A stretch of 64,000 bases of DNA from Nymphaea colorata (lineage: Eukaryota > Streptophyta > Magnoliopsida > Nymphaeales > Nymphaeaceae), in NCBI RefSeq assembly GCF_008831285.2, contig NC_045145.1, positions 19,546,040-19,610,039 on the forward strand, read 5' to 3'. Made by a program: the position numbers and the translations under genes. This document shows positions 1 through 11,372 of the stretch, piece after piece; within the stretch, counting starts at the first letter, position 1, and every line of letters starts with the position of its first letter. The notes beneath the pieces were generated by a model, which saw only the letters and a list, made by a program, of their open reading frames with translations, did not search any database and was not told the origin of the DNA.

Positions 1-177
1 ATAAGCAAAGTAAGTGTGTACAGTAAAGTCATCAGCTGTGCTTAAATGACATTAAACGTTTTTTTTTGTCAGCTGCTTACGGTATAAACTGCAAACGTGA
101 TACATGTTGCGCCAATGTTATTATGTAAATAAGTGGCAATCACAATGAGATGAAATAACCGACTGAACCCGAAGCAG

Positions 178-1177
178 GTCTTAGGGGCGGCTGGAGCACA
201 AGCTGGTGGGAGCAGTTCAGTGTGCTGCTGACAAGGAGCATGAAGGAAAGGAGGCATGAATCCTTCAGTGGCCTGAGGATTTTCCAGGTGCTGTCCGTCT
301 CAGTTCTCTGCGGCCTCATGTGGTGGCATTCCAAAGTTTCCAACGTTCAAGATCAGGTACTTTTGTCCCTTGTAATTTATTATTATTTGTTCCTGCCACT
401 GGATGTGATCACATCAACAATGACCTCTTTCTGTGTATTAAATGTAAGTATTAAAGTTAGTCCCCTAAAGTGAGTCCCCTTCTTGGGGAGGTTTCAATTT
501 CTCAGGTGGGCCTTCTCTTCTTCTTCTCCATCTTCTGGGGTTTCTTCCCAATGTTCAACGCCGTCTTCACCTTCCCTCAAGAGAGGCCCATGCTGGTGAA
601 AGAGCGCCATTCCAGAATGTACCGTCTCTCTGCCTACTTTCTAGCTAGAACCGTCGGCGACCTCCCCATGGAACTGGTCCTTCCATCGCTGTTCGTGACC
701 ATAACCTACTGGATGGGAGGACTCAGGCCTACTGTGCCGGCCTTCTTGCTCACCCTCCTGGTCATGCTCTATAATGTCTTGGTCTCTCAAGGCGTGGGCC
801 TAGCTCTTGGTGCTGTACTCATGGACACCAAGCAGGGCGCGACCTTGGCTTCGGTATTGATGATGGCCTTTCTTCTAGCTGGTGGCTACTACGTTCAGCA
901 TGTGCCTCCCTTCGTCTCTTGGCTCAAGTACTTCTCCTACAGCTACTACTGCTACAAACTGCTGCTTGGTGTTCAATACTCCGAAGACGACACCTACCTC
1001 TGTGGTTGGTCGCCATCAAAAGGGAGCATTCTCTGCAGAGTTGCAGACTACCCGGCTGTTAAGCATATGGGGCTCGACCACAAGGGGCTGGACGTGGCTG
1101 CTTTGACTGCAATGCTTCTTGGCTACAGGCTCATTGCTTATGCTGCTCTTAGAATGGGCAGGGTCGGCCGCTGCTAA
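178..1177 (+). CDS. ABCG-type half-transporter, C-terminal membrane domain (partial, 5' end outside window)
   Basis: Half-size ABC transporter of the WBC/ABCG family, which moves hydrophobic compounds or hormones across the plasma membrane. Only the membrane domain is visible. An exon ending at 356 encodes WWEQFSVLL, then KERRHESFSGLRIFQVLSVS and a tail ending VQDQ. A phase-0 intron (357-505) leads to the last exon, 506-1177 (223 residues plus TAA). That exon carries the family landmarks VGLLFFFSIFWGFFP, FTFPQERPML, YRLSAYF, ARTVGDLPMEL, GGYYVQHVPPF and YYCYKLLLGVQY, with about five hydrophobic segments. It resembles the ABCG9/ABCG14 group most, from memory. The nucleotide-binding half must lie to the left. 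The start of the first exon is uncertain: an in-frame stop at 156-158 forces an acceptor between there and about 201, and position 178 follows one possible AG. A strong GTAAGT donor at 10-15 may end the preceding exon. Confidence 0.88.
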
Positions 1178-3063
1178 CGATCTTTGCAACATTGACTTGG
1201 AAATCTTTATTTATCAAACGAAAATGGATTCATGCAAAAGAGAATCTTGTAATTTTAAGTATATGCGAAAGTAACGCTTGAGCGATCACGTTTAGTTGAT
1301 GTTCAAAGATTGTTTTCTGTTTGTAGAGAGAAGAAGAGATGATCCCTACGTTTTTCCTTTCCTTGCTTTCTTTCTGTTGGTCACAACTTTGGTTCTTTCC
1401 CAAGTCCAGACTTTTCTGTTGCGTTTGTTTCATGCGGCCACGTGGGTATTAACGCGTAGCACGAGGAACCAAGATGGTACCATTTTCGAAACTCTCCTAA
1501 GTGTCAGGCCCCTGAGCGTTCTGGACCGGAAAAAAGATTGGCGGCACATAGACGTTCTGGAATTGATGAATTCCGCTCTCGACAGCTTTAAGCCACCAGA
1601 TGGTTGTGCGCCAAGAGCTACGAAGTTGGCCGGAGGTCGTAGGAATTATAGGGGGAAGAGAGTGTGTGCGTGTGTGTTTGTGTGGGAGAGAGAGATCAGC
1701 TGATTTCACAACCAAACATAGCATGATTTAAATATACAAACGCTTTGTGAGATCAGCTGATATTTCATCAGCCTTTGAAATTGCAAACGTTTCAAGTGGT
1801 TGATTAAGATCAAGTTCTTGATCCCCATAAATCTAATTGGCACATCCAAATGACCCATGTTTTTCCTATGATCCAATCTACAGATCTGGATCACATTCTT
1901 AGGTTTCTTCTTTTTTAAAGGCCCAAAGGTCCTCTTATTTCCTACACCTCCCTTATGTTGAGATCGAGTTGCATGTATAGGGGTGTGCACACAATAAATA
2001 TATATTCAAGAAAAAAGAAGTGGGGTTGGTATATTTTATAAACTTTTATACATAAATTTTAGATTTTTAACATTTTCATAATATCCTTTTTGTCATAAAA
2101 GTCTTCTTTTTTATTGTATCAAGTGTATTTTGATCATTTCACTCTCCTATGCATGCACAGGGATGTGCTCGTAACCAGTTCAGTTTAATATAGGCATCAA
2201 CGATAATAATATTACATCTTTTTCAACTTAGGTACCGCACCTCATCTGAAAGTTACAAACAAAAAACAAACTTTGATGGTTTGATCAATTTCCAGACTGA
2301 AGTACTGTAGTAGCACAGAGATTGTGCAATTACATTGCAGGGGAACTTCAAGCTCTCTCACATCCTTGCCCTAAAATTCATGAAAAAAGAGCGTTTGAAA
2401 GTCTACTCTTCATCACATCGCGTTTCTTTCACCGCCATTGGAAAAAAAGAAGCAACTTTCCGCCCTTCTTTTCAGTAGAAATGAATAGTTCTGTTACCAA
2501 CTAACCATAAATTCCTGGCCATAAAATGTGGGGCTCGCTTTGTCTAATCTGTAGTAATTCAGATAAGGAGATAAGAAGCCACGACTGCTAGTTCCATAGG
2601 AATTACTGTGTACTTTTCCAATACTACGCATGATCCTAAATACATGTATGAAGGAAGATTAAAGTCGTGCATGCAAGTAATGTTAATCCAATCCATGCCA
2701 TGAATTCATCATCTCTGGCTTATTTACTAAGAATCAACAAAGTCTGGGTTGTATTTTTTCTTGAATTTTTTTTCAGTTTATACGACGTTCAGTTTTACGC
2801 GTTGACTCGCCAACTTAAAAGTACTTAAGAAGCCTAAAGAAGTTATTGATTGCATAATTAATGTTTCATATTCAAAGTTCATAATAAATTGAACAAGAAA
2901 ACAAACAAGAAATTAGTACACGTGAAGAGCTTATTCATTTATTTACTTGGATGAAGGTGCCATTTCTCCTCCCTTTAACGGCTCCTTTTCCCTGGGGAGT
3001 TATCCACCTACTTACAGAGAAAAAGTGATCTCACACTGTTTTACAAAGTCGGTCGTTGACCAA

Positions 3064-3267
3064 TCAGTGGCGGAGATACAAGGGGGCTGGTGTAAGCAAT
3101 ATATGAGTGTTGGTGTGCGCCAATGCCCGTACCAGCCCATGAAAAATTTCAGTAGAAAGGCTCAATATCATATTGCGATGACTAAAAAATTTTATAAGGT
3201 CCCTACACCAATCGAGGGCTTATGATTCAAGTGCCTCTAAGCTAAAAAATCCTGGCTCCGTCAGAAG
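3064..3267. mobile_element. Short non-autonomous DNA element, hAT-like
   Basis: A 204-bp segment begins TCAGTGGCGGAG and ends CTCCGTCAGAAG, so its ends are roughly inverted copies (GGCGGAG against CTCCGTC). It is flanked by the 7-bp direct repeat TGACCAA at 3057-3063 and 3268-3274, which looks like a target-site duplication. Related modules recur elsewhere in the window. hAT elements are known for 8-bp duplications and CAGNG-type termini, so that assignment is an inference. It encodes nothing. Confidence 0.55.
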
Positions 3268-4167
3268 TGACCAACGAAAGATTTTTTGTCTATCTCTAAT
3301 AAACTATATCCGTAAGAAACATGTATATTAAAATAAAGGTGTAATTCATGTACCATCCTATGAAATTAGATCCAGGCAACACGGTTTTGACGATTGATTT
3401 TTTGGTTTAATGTACTGCTTTCTGCATGATTAAGTTGCACCTCGAAGGTATGACTTCCGCGTAGAAGATGGCAGGAATAAAAAAAAATTCCATCAATAAT
3501 ACAATGCTCAAGCGTACAACACCATAAAATAGAGAGAATTATTAGAGCAAGTCTCTTCTCATACACGTTTCCTTTCATGCGTAAGGTTAATTAATTTTAG
3601 AGTACATTTTCGACCAAGGAATCGAATGCGGCTGGCTGGATATCTGTAACATCAAAGACGGTTCAGTCAAACACGTATACGTTTTAAATTTTCTTGAATG
3701 TGTTAAACGATCGCACGTAATTTTTTTAATCTGACAATTGGAAGAAAATGGCTTGTATTGCCCCAGCTTCCTTTGCATGAAAAATTAAATTGATAGATGA
3801 TATCTCACCAAATTCATATCATAGTCTATACTCGGCAGATTGGCTCTAGGTCATTGGGGCCTATTGAGGACCCAGCTCAACAACTAACTTTGATTAGCAA
3901 AAGGGGTGATTCTTCTTGCCTTTTGGATTGACAAGTATTATATTTATTAATAGAGTAGCACCCACGAAAATCAAATCGATAACGTTTTACATGAACTATT
4001 TTTTCATAAATTTTTTCATCCCTTCTACGCTCCCTTTTTGGTTTTTTCTCTTTAAAGAATGAACAAAAATTGACCAAAGAGCCAGAGGAGACCTCCTTGT
4101 TCATTATTTGGTTGTGTTGAAGAGGAAAAAGCAAGACTTTTGAAGGTGTTACAGAAAGAGACAAAGC

Positions 4168-4215
4168 ATGGCAGAGATACACGGGATCTGGTGTCGGCCA
4201 CTGCCCACATCAGCA
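4168..4215. repeat. Fragment of the GTGGCGGAG repeat family
   Basis: This stretch reads GGCAGAGATACACGGG followed by a TGGTGT and GCCCAC module, closely matching 3066-3130 (GGCGGAGATACAAGGG, then TGGTGT and GCCCGTACCAG). Only the left module is recognisable, so this is a decayed copy. Confidence 0.45.
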
Positions 4216-4767
4216 CACGAAAAATTAATTCCATTCAAAGTACTTGATATCACAACTCAAAAATTACATGCGATACTCACATCAAACCTGCATGAGAGCC
4301 CCCAATCAAAAAAGCATCGCCATTATTCTCTAACCTTTGATATGTAGCCTACGTTACTACAAAGTAGTAACTTTTTCATTATTTAATAAAATTTCTATAA
4401 CTAATATTATATACTTTGATATGTAGCCTTGACCAATGGAACCTTCCGAGTGCCTATGCCCGTCAAGATTCTATCGCTACAGCCGCCCTAAGCCTCTGCG
4501 CTTCACGTTTAATCACGGGTTCATAAAGATGTTGGATGCCTTAGGATCAGATTCTGATGTAAATTTTCAAAAGTTGGATTCACGTATAGGTTTTACTTTA
4601 TTCATATTTAAATGCGAATTCAGATCCTAATATGATATATAATGAATGGTACATCTTAGTTGAATTCGATCTATTGGCGTTCCTAAACATCTCTATTCAC
4701 TGTTCATTATTGTCCCAATGGCCTGCAACATTTATTTTGTTGTTGGTGATGTAAATGAGTTGGTATA

Positions 4768-4879
4768 GAACCAGGTAAGCTGTACTCATATCCAGTAAGG
4801 CAAAATTGATGGGAATTGTAATGGTCCGGTATCTGAATCTGAACCAGGTAAGCTGTACTCATATCCAGTAAGGCAAAAT
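4768..4879. repeat. Perfect 39-bp direct repeat with 34-bp spacer
   Basis: The 39 bases at 4768-4806, starting GAACCAGGTAAGC and ending AGGCAAAAT, recur without change at 4841-4879. No coding signal accompanies them. Perfect identity in non-coding DNA suggests a recent local duplication. Confidence 0.9.
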
Positions 4880-5889
4880 AGAATCAAGATGTTTGATCCT
4901 CTTGAAATCTGAGAGCACGGGTAAATTCCTTTTTACCGGATTAATTAATTTTCCTTGCCACCCTTTTTACTTTAAAAAGGGACAAAAAAAATTTTGACAC
5001 GATGATATGAGAATAAGGTACTTAGTGACGAGTGATTTTATTTTTCTTGAACGATTTTATTCCTATAGACTTCAACAACAGTGAGCAAGCTTTGCCCCAA
5101 TCCAGCATAATATTGGTTTGTGCTCTAAGATAAAAGATTTTGCTTTCAGAAAAAAATGATCTCTTCAAGATATGCATCCTGGATTGCCATGAAATGTTGG
5201 GCTAAGAAATTGAGTGGCCCCATTCAGGACATTCAATTCGCATTCCTTTCTTTATGGTTCGCTTTCCAAAGTAGAGTTTAATGCACAAGACTTCTTTTTT
5301 CCCCTCATTGGTTGAAGTACTGAAAACACTTTGTTTTGCTCTAGGGAAAAGCTTTGGGAAAAAGTTTTCAAGGGTTTAGCATAGTTAGTTGGGTACAGGT
5401 ACTTAGAACATGTCTCTTCGTACGTCCTTCCGGCCATATGGAGTGGTCCGTGACATCCACCATAGGCATCGATACAGCTCTGTACCCAGGAGACATGGAA
5501 AAATGAAAGGTTTCGGCTCTTGTTTCCAGTGGGTTATATTCCTCTCGCAAACTAACCATAGTAAACATGTACTTTTTAAATCCATAAGCTTCATGTTCCC
5601 AACAAGCTTTGATTCTTTGGAACTATGATGAGATGGGTAGTGGGGAATGTTGTTCCTTTTCTTATTATCATTGATGTGAACAACTCTAAATTGATATTTT
5701 TTTATAGCTTCGCACCTGGTGCAGGCTTGGAGAACTGGTAGAGCGAGAGAGCACCAACCCAGATCCGACAATTGAAGATGGTGCAATGAAAAAAGTTTGG
5801 GGTTTGAGGTTTGAACCCAATGCCCATTGTCACATTTTCATACATTATTTTTTTAGGATGAAGCGGTGGTAACACAATAGGGTGTACAC

Positions 5890-6085
5890 CATACCTCCAC
5901 TCAAGCCCAGAGCCACATGGTGATTGGTGTGGGCAGTTGCCCACACTAATCTCTTAAAATTTCTTTATTTTTAAATGAGAATCTTAAATAGTTATCTTTA
6001 TATATATATAAGTGTTCTATCAGATTTGAGTATTTTTAAACAAGTGCTCCTCGAGCTAGTTCTTCTGGGTACGCCATTGCTCAAG
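5890..6085. repeat. Probable decayed GTGGCGGAG-family element
   Basis: Contains CCCAGAGCCAC and then the self-complementary GTGTGGGCAG and TTGCCCACAC typical of the left module of this family, followed by an AT-rich body. Boundaries are approximate and no target duplication was found. Confidence 0.35.
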
Positions 6086-7264
6086 CCCTAATGCAAAGTA
6101 GAACCTAAAATGCATAAGAATAGGGCCTTGAAGGGTTTAAATGCAGTTTTTATTCTCCATAGATCACAGATCTGAAGGGATTTGAAGTCCAGGATAGTTG
6201 AAACCCACAGTTTTACCAAAATGCTTATTTCAGCATTCACCGGTAACAGTGGATCTAAATTCATGATGAACTTGGATCCCAAATCCATGATGTAATCAAA
6301 TCCATGATGCAATGTAAAAAAAAATGAGTTTTAAGATCTGATTGGACTATTGGAAGGGAGGCAGAGACTTCAAATCTGCAGATCTGATGAGATCACCAAG
6401 GTTCTGATGTTGGCAGTAATCAAACATGACTTTTAGGCAATGTTACTGTGGAAAAAAGTCTGAGTCCAACTTTTAATGGTACGAACAGGAGAAAATTTCT
6501 TTGATGTATGCATCAAACGGAGCATTAAGTTCACGTTTACGAGAAAACAGCCAACAATAAAAAAAAAAAAAAGTAAGAATTTTTGTCCTGGTTTGACAAA
6601 ACAACGTATGGCTCCTCTCAACCTTTTTTTCTGCAAAACTCTCTGACCGTTCTAACATTTCCCCGCGGGACGGAATAAAATAAAGATGCCCCAGTCACTT
6701 TCGGCCACGAATTTCGGCGACCTTAAAACAAAAAAAAATGGGGGGAAAAGAACTTTCATAATAGCCGTCGTGCCCAGGAATACTTTGACAACAAAAGTTT
6801 CTGCCGAATAATGCTCGAGTCTGTATCAGTTCAGTTTGGAAAGCACCTGCTCTTTGTGAAATTAAAAAACTTTAAAAGTCAAGGATAGGTTTTTTAATCT
6901 AAACAATATGCAACAAATTAATGCAATCTGAGTTTTTTTTTTTTTGCTAACCGGATACGAATTTGACAAATCATCGCATTTTCTCATGTCCAAGAACGGA
7001 TCCATAAGATTTGAAATTACTTTGAAACTAGTTGTGCTTCTGTTCGTTCCAAGAGAAATGTGAAATACTTTTAAAGTTGATAGCCTTGAATGGCGTCTCT
7101 TCCTTCCTTTCATTTTGTTTAAGATTGAGTTTGATAGCTTTGGATCTTAAATTCGAGACTATGTTTTGAGAAATCTTTAGTTCATCAACATGGATTCTAA
7201 ATTCATGATATATGTTAAAAACCATGAATTTAAGGTCAGATGGAGAAGTAGTCTGATCTTAAAT

Positions 7265-7490
7265 CCATAGATCTCATAACACTATGGATCTCAGAACTGC
7301 AGCAAAGCAAACAGAACCTAAGACTCCAGGTCCAGGGTTCCATGAGGGCCTAAGTGCAGGGATAAGGTGCTTCCAACCTAGTGTTGCACCCCATACTATA
7401 CGGCTCAGGGAAATAGTACCTGCAGGAATTGAACCAAAGATGCATAGTTTCACCGACACAATGCGACCAACTATGCTATGCCTCCTAAGT
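7265..7490 (-). mobile_element. tRNA-derived SINE
   Basis: On the minus strand there is a perfect RNA polymerase III A box, TAGCATAGTTGG (7478 to 7467), and 31 nt later a B box, GGTTCAATTCC (7435 to 7425), one mismatch from consensus. This is tRNA geometry, but the seven bases before the A box (GGAGGCA) do not pair with sequence after the B box, so it is not a functional tRNA. A non-tRNA body of about 150 bp follows, as in plant SINEs. The 3' end is set approximately at the inverted repeat ATCCATAG/CTATGGAT. I could not find a target-site duplication. Confidence 0.6.
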
Positions 7491-8269
7491 CAAATTTTTT
7501 TAAAATAGAATTCAACAAAAACAACCTTACTTTATATCCACAGTCCGTTGCCACTGAAATTGATTTCTTTTAAATCGAAACTACTTGAATTTGGATTAGT
7601 ATGCATACAGATCATACCTGAACAATTCATGTCCTGATCTAATGGGTGAAACAAAACTGAAGCTGGATCTGTGGGCATTAGTGAGTTCAGTGCATCAGTC
7701 TTTTATTTAATAAATTCATCATCGTAATCAAGCTTTTTAGTTTGTGCTTAAGAGGAATTTCCAGAAACTGATAAAAGCAGACTTGATACAACTAGTTAGA
7801 AGTCCGGAGTCTCTTCCACTGCACCTCATGTAAGAAAGTGCTGTGAAAAAGTAGGAGATGCACAGCAAACAGTGTTGCTCTGGACTTGATTACGTTCTTG
7901 GGGGAGTGACTTGAGCGGCATTTTGATGACCTCATATGAGATTCCTGGTGATTTGAGATCATTGGGAATCTCAAATCCACAGATTTAAAGTCAAGTCTCC
8001 CCTCTCACCCCCTTCTCATCCGGCCTCGAATCTGAGATTTTGGCCATAAATTGAGAATTTTGAATCTTCTTTTTAACATAGTGGTAAAATCTGGGTTGGA
8101 TTACAACTTCAGGTCCCACATAAAGTGGATTTTAGATCACCCTCAGATTTGAGATCTAAGGCCATCAAATGCACTCTAAGTATCTCGACCCAGCTGCAGC
8201 TTTTCTATGTAATGAATCTGGAAAAAAAAATCTCCCTAAGTGGGTGTTACTCACACACACATACACACA

Positions 8270-8565
8270 GAGAGCGAGAGAGAGAGCTGATAAAATGTGA
8301 ATGCATAACAAAATTTAGAGATAAGAAGTCATATAGATACAGGAACAAACCCCAAAACAAAATAAAAAAAACGATACAAAACAACAGAAAATTAAAAACA
8401 AGCCGTAAAGAAGAAGTGAGAAACAACATCCGGCGCCCAGAAAGCCTTCATGATAGGTAGAAGTTCAGCATGGAGGGTGTGAGATGAATGGTGGAAATCG
8501 AGACCTGCGTCACGAAAGAAGGCGTCATTGCTAGTGTTCCAATTCTGCGATCAGAAGATACATAC

Positions 8566-8616
<51 letters not shown>

Positions 8617-8740
8617 GATAAAATGAGAATATATAACAAAATTTAGGGACAAGAGGTCCCCTAGGTACATCTACAAAAAACAAACCGCAAAAACAGAATC
8701 AGAAAGAGGAATTATACAATACAATGCACAAAAAAATAAG
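8270..8740. repeat. Diverged duplication associated with GA arrays
   Basis: Two copies of a segment starting GAGAGAG, then GATAAAATG, CATAACAAAATTTAG (second copy TATAACAAAATTTAG) and AAG-GTC lie at about 8276-8400 and 8603-8730, each following a GA run. A third GA run at 8824-8839 shares the ACATACTAGAGAG lead-in found at 8560. This looks like segmental duplication mediated by the microsatellite. Confidence 0.5.
8566..8615. repeat. (GA)n microsatellite
   Basis: About 25 uninterrupted GA units within the duplicated region described above. Confidence 0.95.
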
Positions 8741-9726
8741 AGAGAGAGGGAAGGAGGCGCGGCACAGTCACCCAATCGCAGACGGACAGCGGCGCTTCAA
8801 CCGAATGGCAAACTGGACATACTAGAGAGAGAGAGAGAGTTTGTAGCATTATATTCAGAGAACGAGTTTGAAACTTAGAAAATGACCTCAAATGCTATCA
8901 AATTAAACAGAACGAAATATGCTTATCACTCGATATCTGGTCTATGCTTGAGATATTACATGTTTATGGCCACCCCAGCTTTTAGACGCGCGCCGCCTGC
9001 AAGTTGAGCATGACCTGCATCCAGGTGCGGATGGATCGCATGGATGCCAGATCGTAAGCCAAGTTCTGGCATGTAATCAGTAGATACGGATCTTAGCTCG
9101 CGGTTGGAATATGCCCAGAATTGGTTTCCTGTTGAATCGTTACCTGAACAACACGTAATAAAACTATATGCAGCTTAACCTGCAACCACACTGCAATTTT
9201 TTCATAACAGTTGTTGACAGAGGCAGTAGATTTCGGAATCCAAATCATACCATCAATCGTTCAGCAGATAAATACAATGAAGTTCAGAAACAGTTTTTAG
9301 CTAATCTTGAACATATTTACACGCCATTCCTTTCCTTTTTCTTGTTCTCTATGTCTATGCATTCTAGCATTTATTGAAAGTGATTAGTACTAGCTCAGGA
9401 AAAAACACAACGAGCTCTTTTCTTTGAGAATATTTTCGTAACAAAGATGTCAAGACAAAAAAAGGGCATTCTTGGCCCCAGTGGCTTGGAAATTGTAAAT
9501 GGATCTTTTATGGGATACTTGTTTCAAAAGCTCATTATTCCTGAATCCTGTTGTTTTAAACATCTAGATGCATCAATCACATACACAGCATGGGAATAAA
9601 GGGCTTGCGCTTGATCGTTCCAGTTGTCATCTAAGACCTCCATCCACACGGCCAAGGGTTTCGATTAGGACCAAGTCGAAGTGAGGAATTCAATTCTGAA
9701 GTGTCGCCCTCTCTTTGCATGGTCCG

Positions 9727-9842
<116 letters not shown>

Positions 9843-10293
9843 TGGTGCGATGAAATGCAGCATAACCAAGATTCCTCAGGAAAAAGCAGGCACCACGTAC
9901 AAACACTTTCAGCATGGAGGCATCTCATTCCCCTCCACCTTAGTACTATTTATTATATTCCCATTAACATCAACTGTAACACATTGTGTTGCTAGTGTGA
10001 TTAAGAGAGAAGGGAAAAGAAAATAGCCCTCGGACATCCTTGCATGACACGAGTTTGGATGAGATTGGCGTATGAAAGATAGCTAATGGCATCCAATTCT
10101 ATACACTGGTAATGTGGTACTCACTACTCAACCATGATTTTTCATTTCATCTGTGTCAGGATATTCTATTCCTGAATGCCAATTGAGAAATGGAAGGAAA
10201 AGAAAACCAACTTTCAGCATTTGATGCCAATTTTGATTCTATTAGCTACGTTGATGTTCCATTCATGAACGGCAAAAAGAAGAGAAGCCTCAC

Positions 10294-10301
10294 TATAAGT
10301 A
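10294..10301 (+). promoter_or_regulatory. Candidate TATA box of the small two-exon gene
   Basis: TATAAGTA lies 89 bp upstream of the ATG at 10383, a normal spacing for a plant gene with a short leader. The ATG itself sits in a good plant context (AACATGGC). Confidence 0.45.
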
Positions 10302-10382
10302 CCCTCCACCAGAACTGCTATCTGTGTGACCCAAACCACGGGTGTTGTTTGGTTGTCAACTAAAAGAAGTTAAAAGGTAAAC

Positions 10383-10539
10383 ATGGCATCCATGAAAGCT
10401 GAGAAACCAGCAGGCCCACAGACGCTCTTCGGGCAGCCCAAGAAGGAGCAGGCCAAAGCCAATGAAGGCGCATCACACTCCTCAAAACCAGCTCCAAAGA
10501 AAGCAGAGCAGAAGCCCCGGGAGCCCAAGAAGAAGGTTC

Positions 10540-10585
<46 letters not shown>

Positions 10586-10668
10586 CGTCTCTCTCTCTCT
10601 CACACACACATCTTTGTTGCGATCTTTTTGCACAGGCAAAAGGTGGAAAACCAGCATCCAAGCACTGA
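10383..10668 (+). CDS. Small lysine/proline/alanine-rich protein, 61 aa, two exons
   Basis: Exon 1 (10383-10535) encodes 51 residues starting MASMKAEKPAGPQTLFGQ and ending with lysine and proline rich sequence (REPKKK). A GT donor at 10536 opens a 100-nt intron made largely of CT repeats, which closes at a TTTTTGCACAG acceptor. Exon 2 (10636-10668) adds AKGGKPASKH and a TGA. Both exons are in phase 0. The product is very basic, with no hydrophobic segment, and looks intrinsically disordered. I do not recognise a named family and infer no function. A gene is supported by the clean splice pair, the ATG context, the TATA-like motif 89 bp upstream and an AATAAA at 11020-11025. The gene is tail to tail with ICME. 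A chance ORF is possible because of the small size. Confidence 0.6.
10543..10611. repeat. (CT)n microsatellite filling the small gene's intron
   Basis: CT repeats begin seven bases after the 5' splice site at 10536 and, with a few interruptions and a terminal CA run, occupy most of the 100-nt intron. Confidence 0.9.
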
Positions 10669-11019
10669 AAGTGGACGCCCTCTCCTCTCAAGTTGGTCAC
10701 CGTGCGTGTTATAGCCATGTAACCTTGCACATGTAGCAGCATAGTCCAGCTTATGAAATAATCAACAGGTTATCCAGTTCATTCTGGTTGATAATTATGA
10801 CAATGACTTAACAGGCATGTTTCACTTTTACGGTGAATAGGTGACACTGTTGTCAGGCGAAGAACTAAATGAATAGACGCCCGCAAACTCCAGAACAAAC
10901 TGTAACGAGTGAATTCTCATCATTTTGTTACGTGAATTGGTGCCGAGTAAAGCCCTTTATGGGCTCACGAGAACATGCACATATACCACATTACCACCAC
11001 AACCAGATGAACACAGAAT

Positions 11020-11025
11020 AATAAA
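11020..11025 (+). terminator. Candidate poly(A) signal AATAAA
   Basis: An AATAAA hexamer lies about 350 nt after the stop of the small gene and before the convergent ICME 3' end. The motif is common in AT-rich DNA, so the weight is low. Confidence 0.25.
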
Positions 11026-11372
11026 ATTATAGCCTGGAGAGCCACCAGCAGCGCAAGAGGTTGTGTTAGACATGTAACTATCCATATGTCTAAGTGGATG
11101 CAATTCTAGAACAATTAAAAGCAACAGTTTACATCGTTACATTCTGCACAAGAAAGAAGAAGAAAATTTAATAGCATCTCAAGTCCTGACCACGTACCTT
11201 CAACTTAGGGGTGAACAATGCGAGGAACTTTTAGCTTCTGTCCAAGACTAGCAATCACGTTAAGGAAATAAGTTTAATGTACATTTCTATGTAAACAACA
11301 ACAAACAGCTTGGAGTACACCTCATGGATCCTTAGGACTAGTCAACCATTCAATAATTCATGAAACCCGCGT

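Noticed and set aside
2947..3225. 92-codon plus-strand ORF
   Set aside because: About half of it lies inside the hAT-like element 3064-3267 and it has no protein similarity that I recognise.
7425..7490. A functional tRNA gene
   Set aside because: A and B boxes are present but the acceptor stem does not pair, so a SINE fits better.
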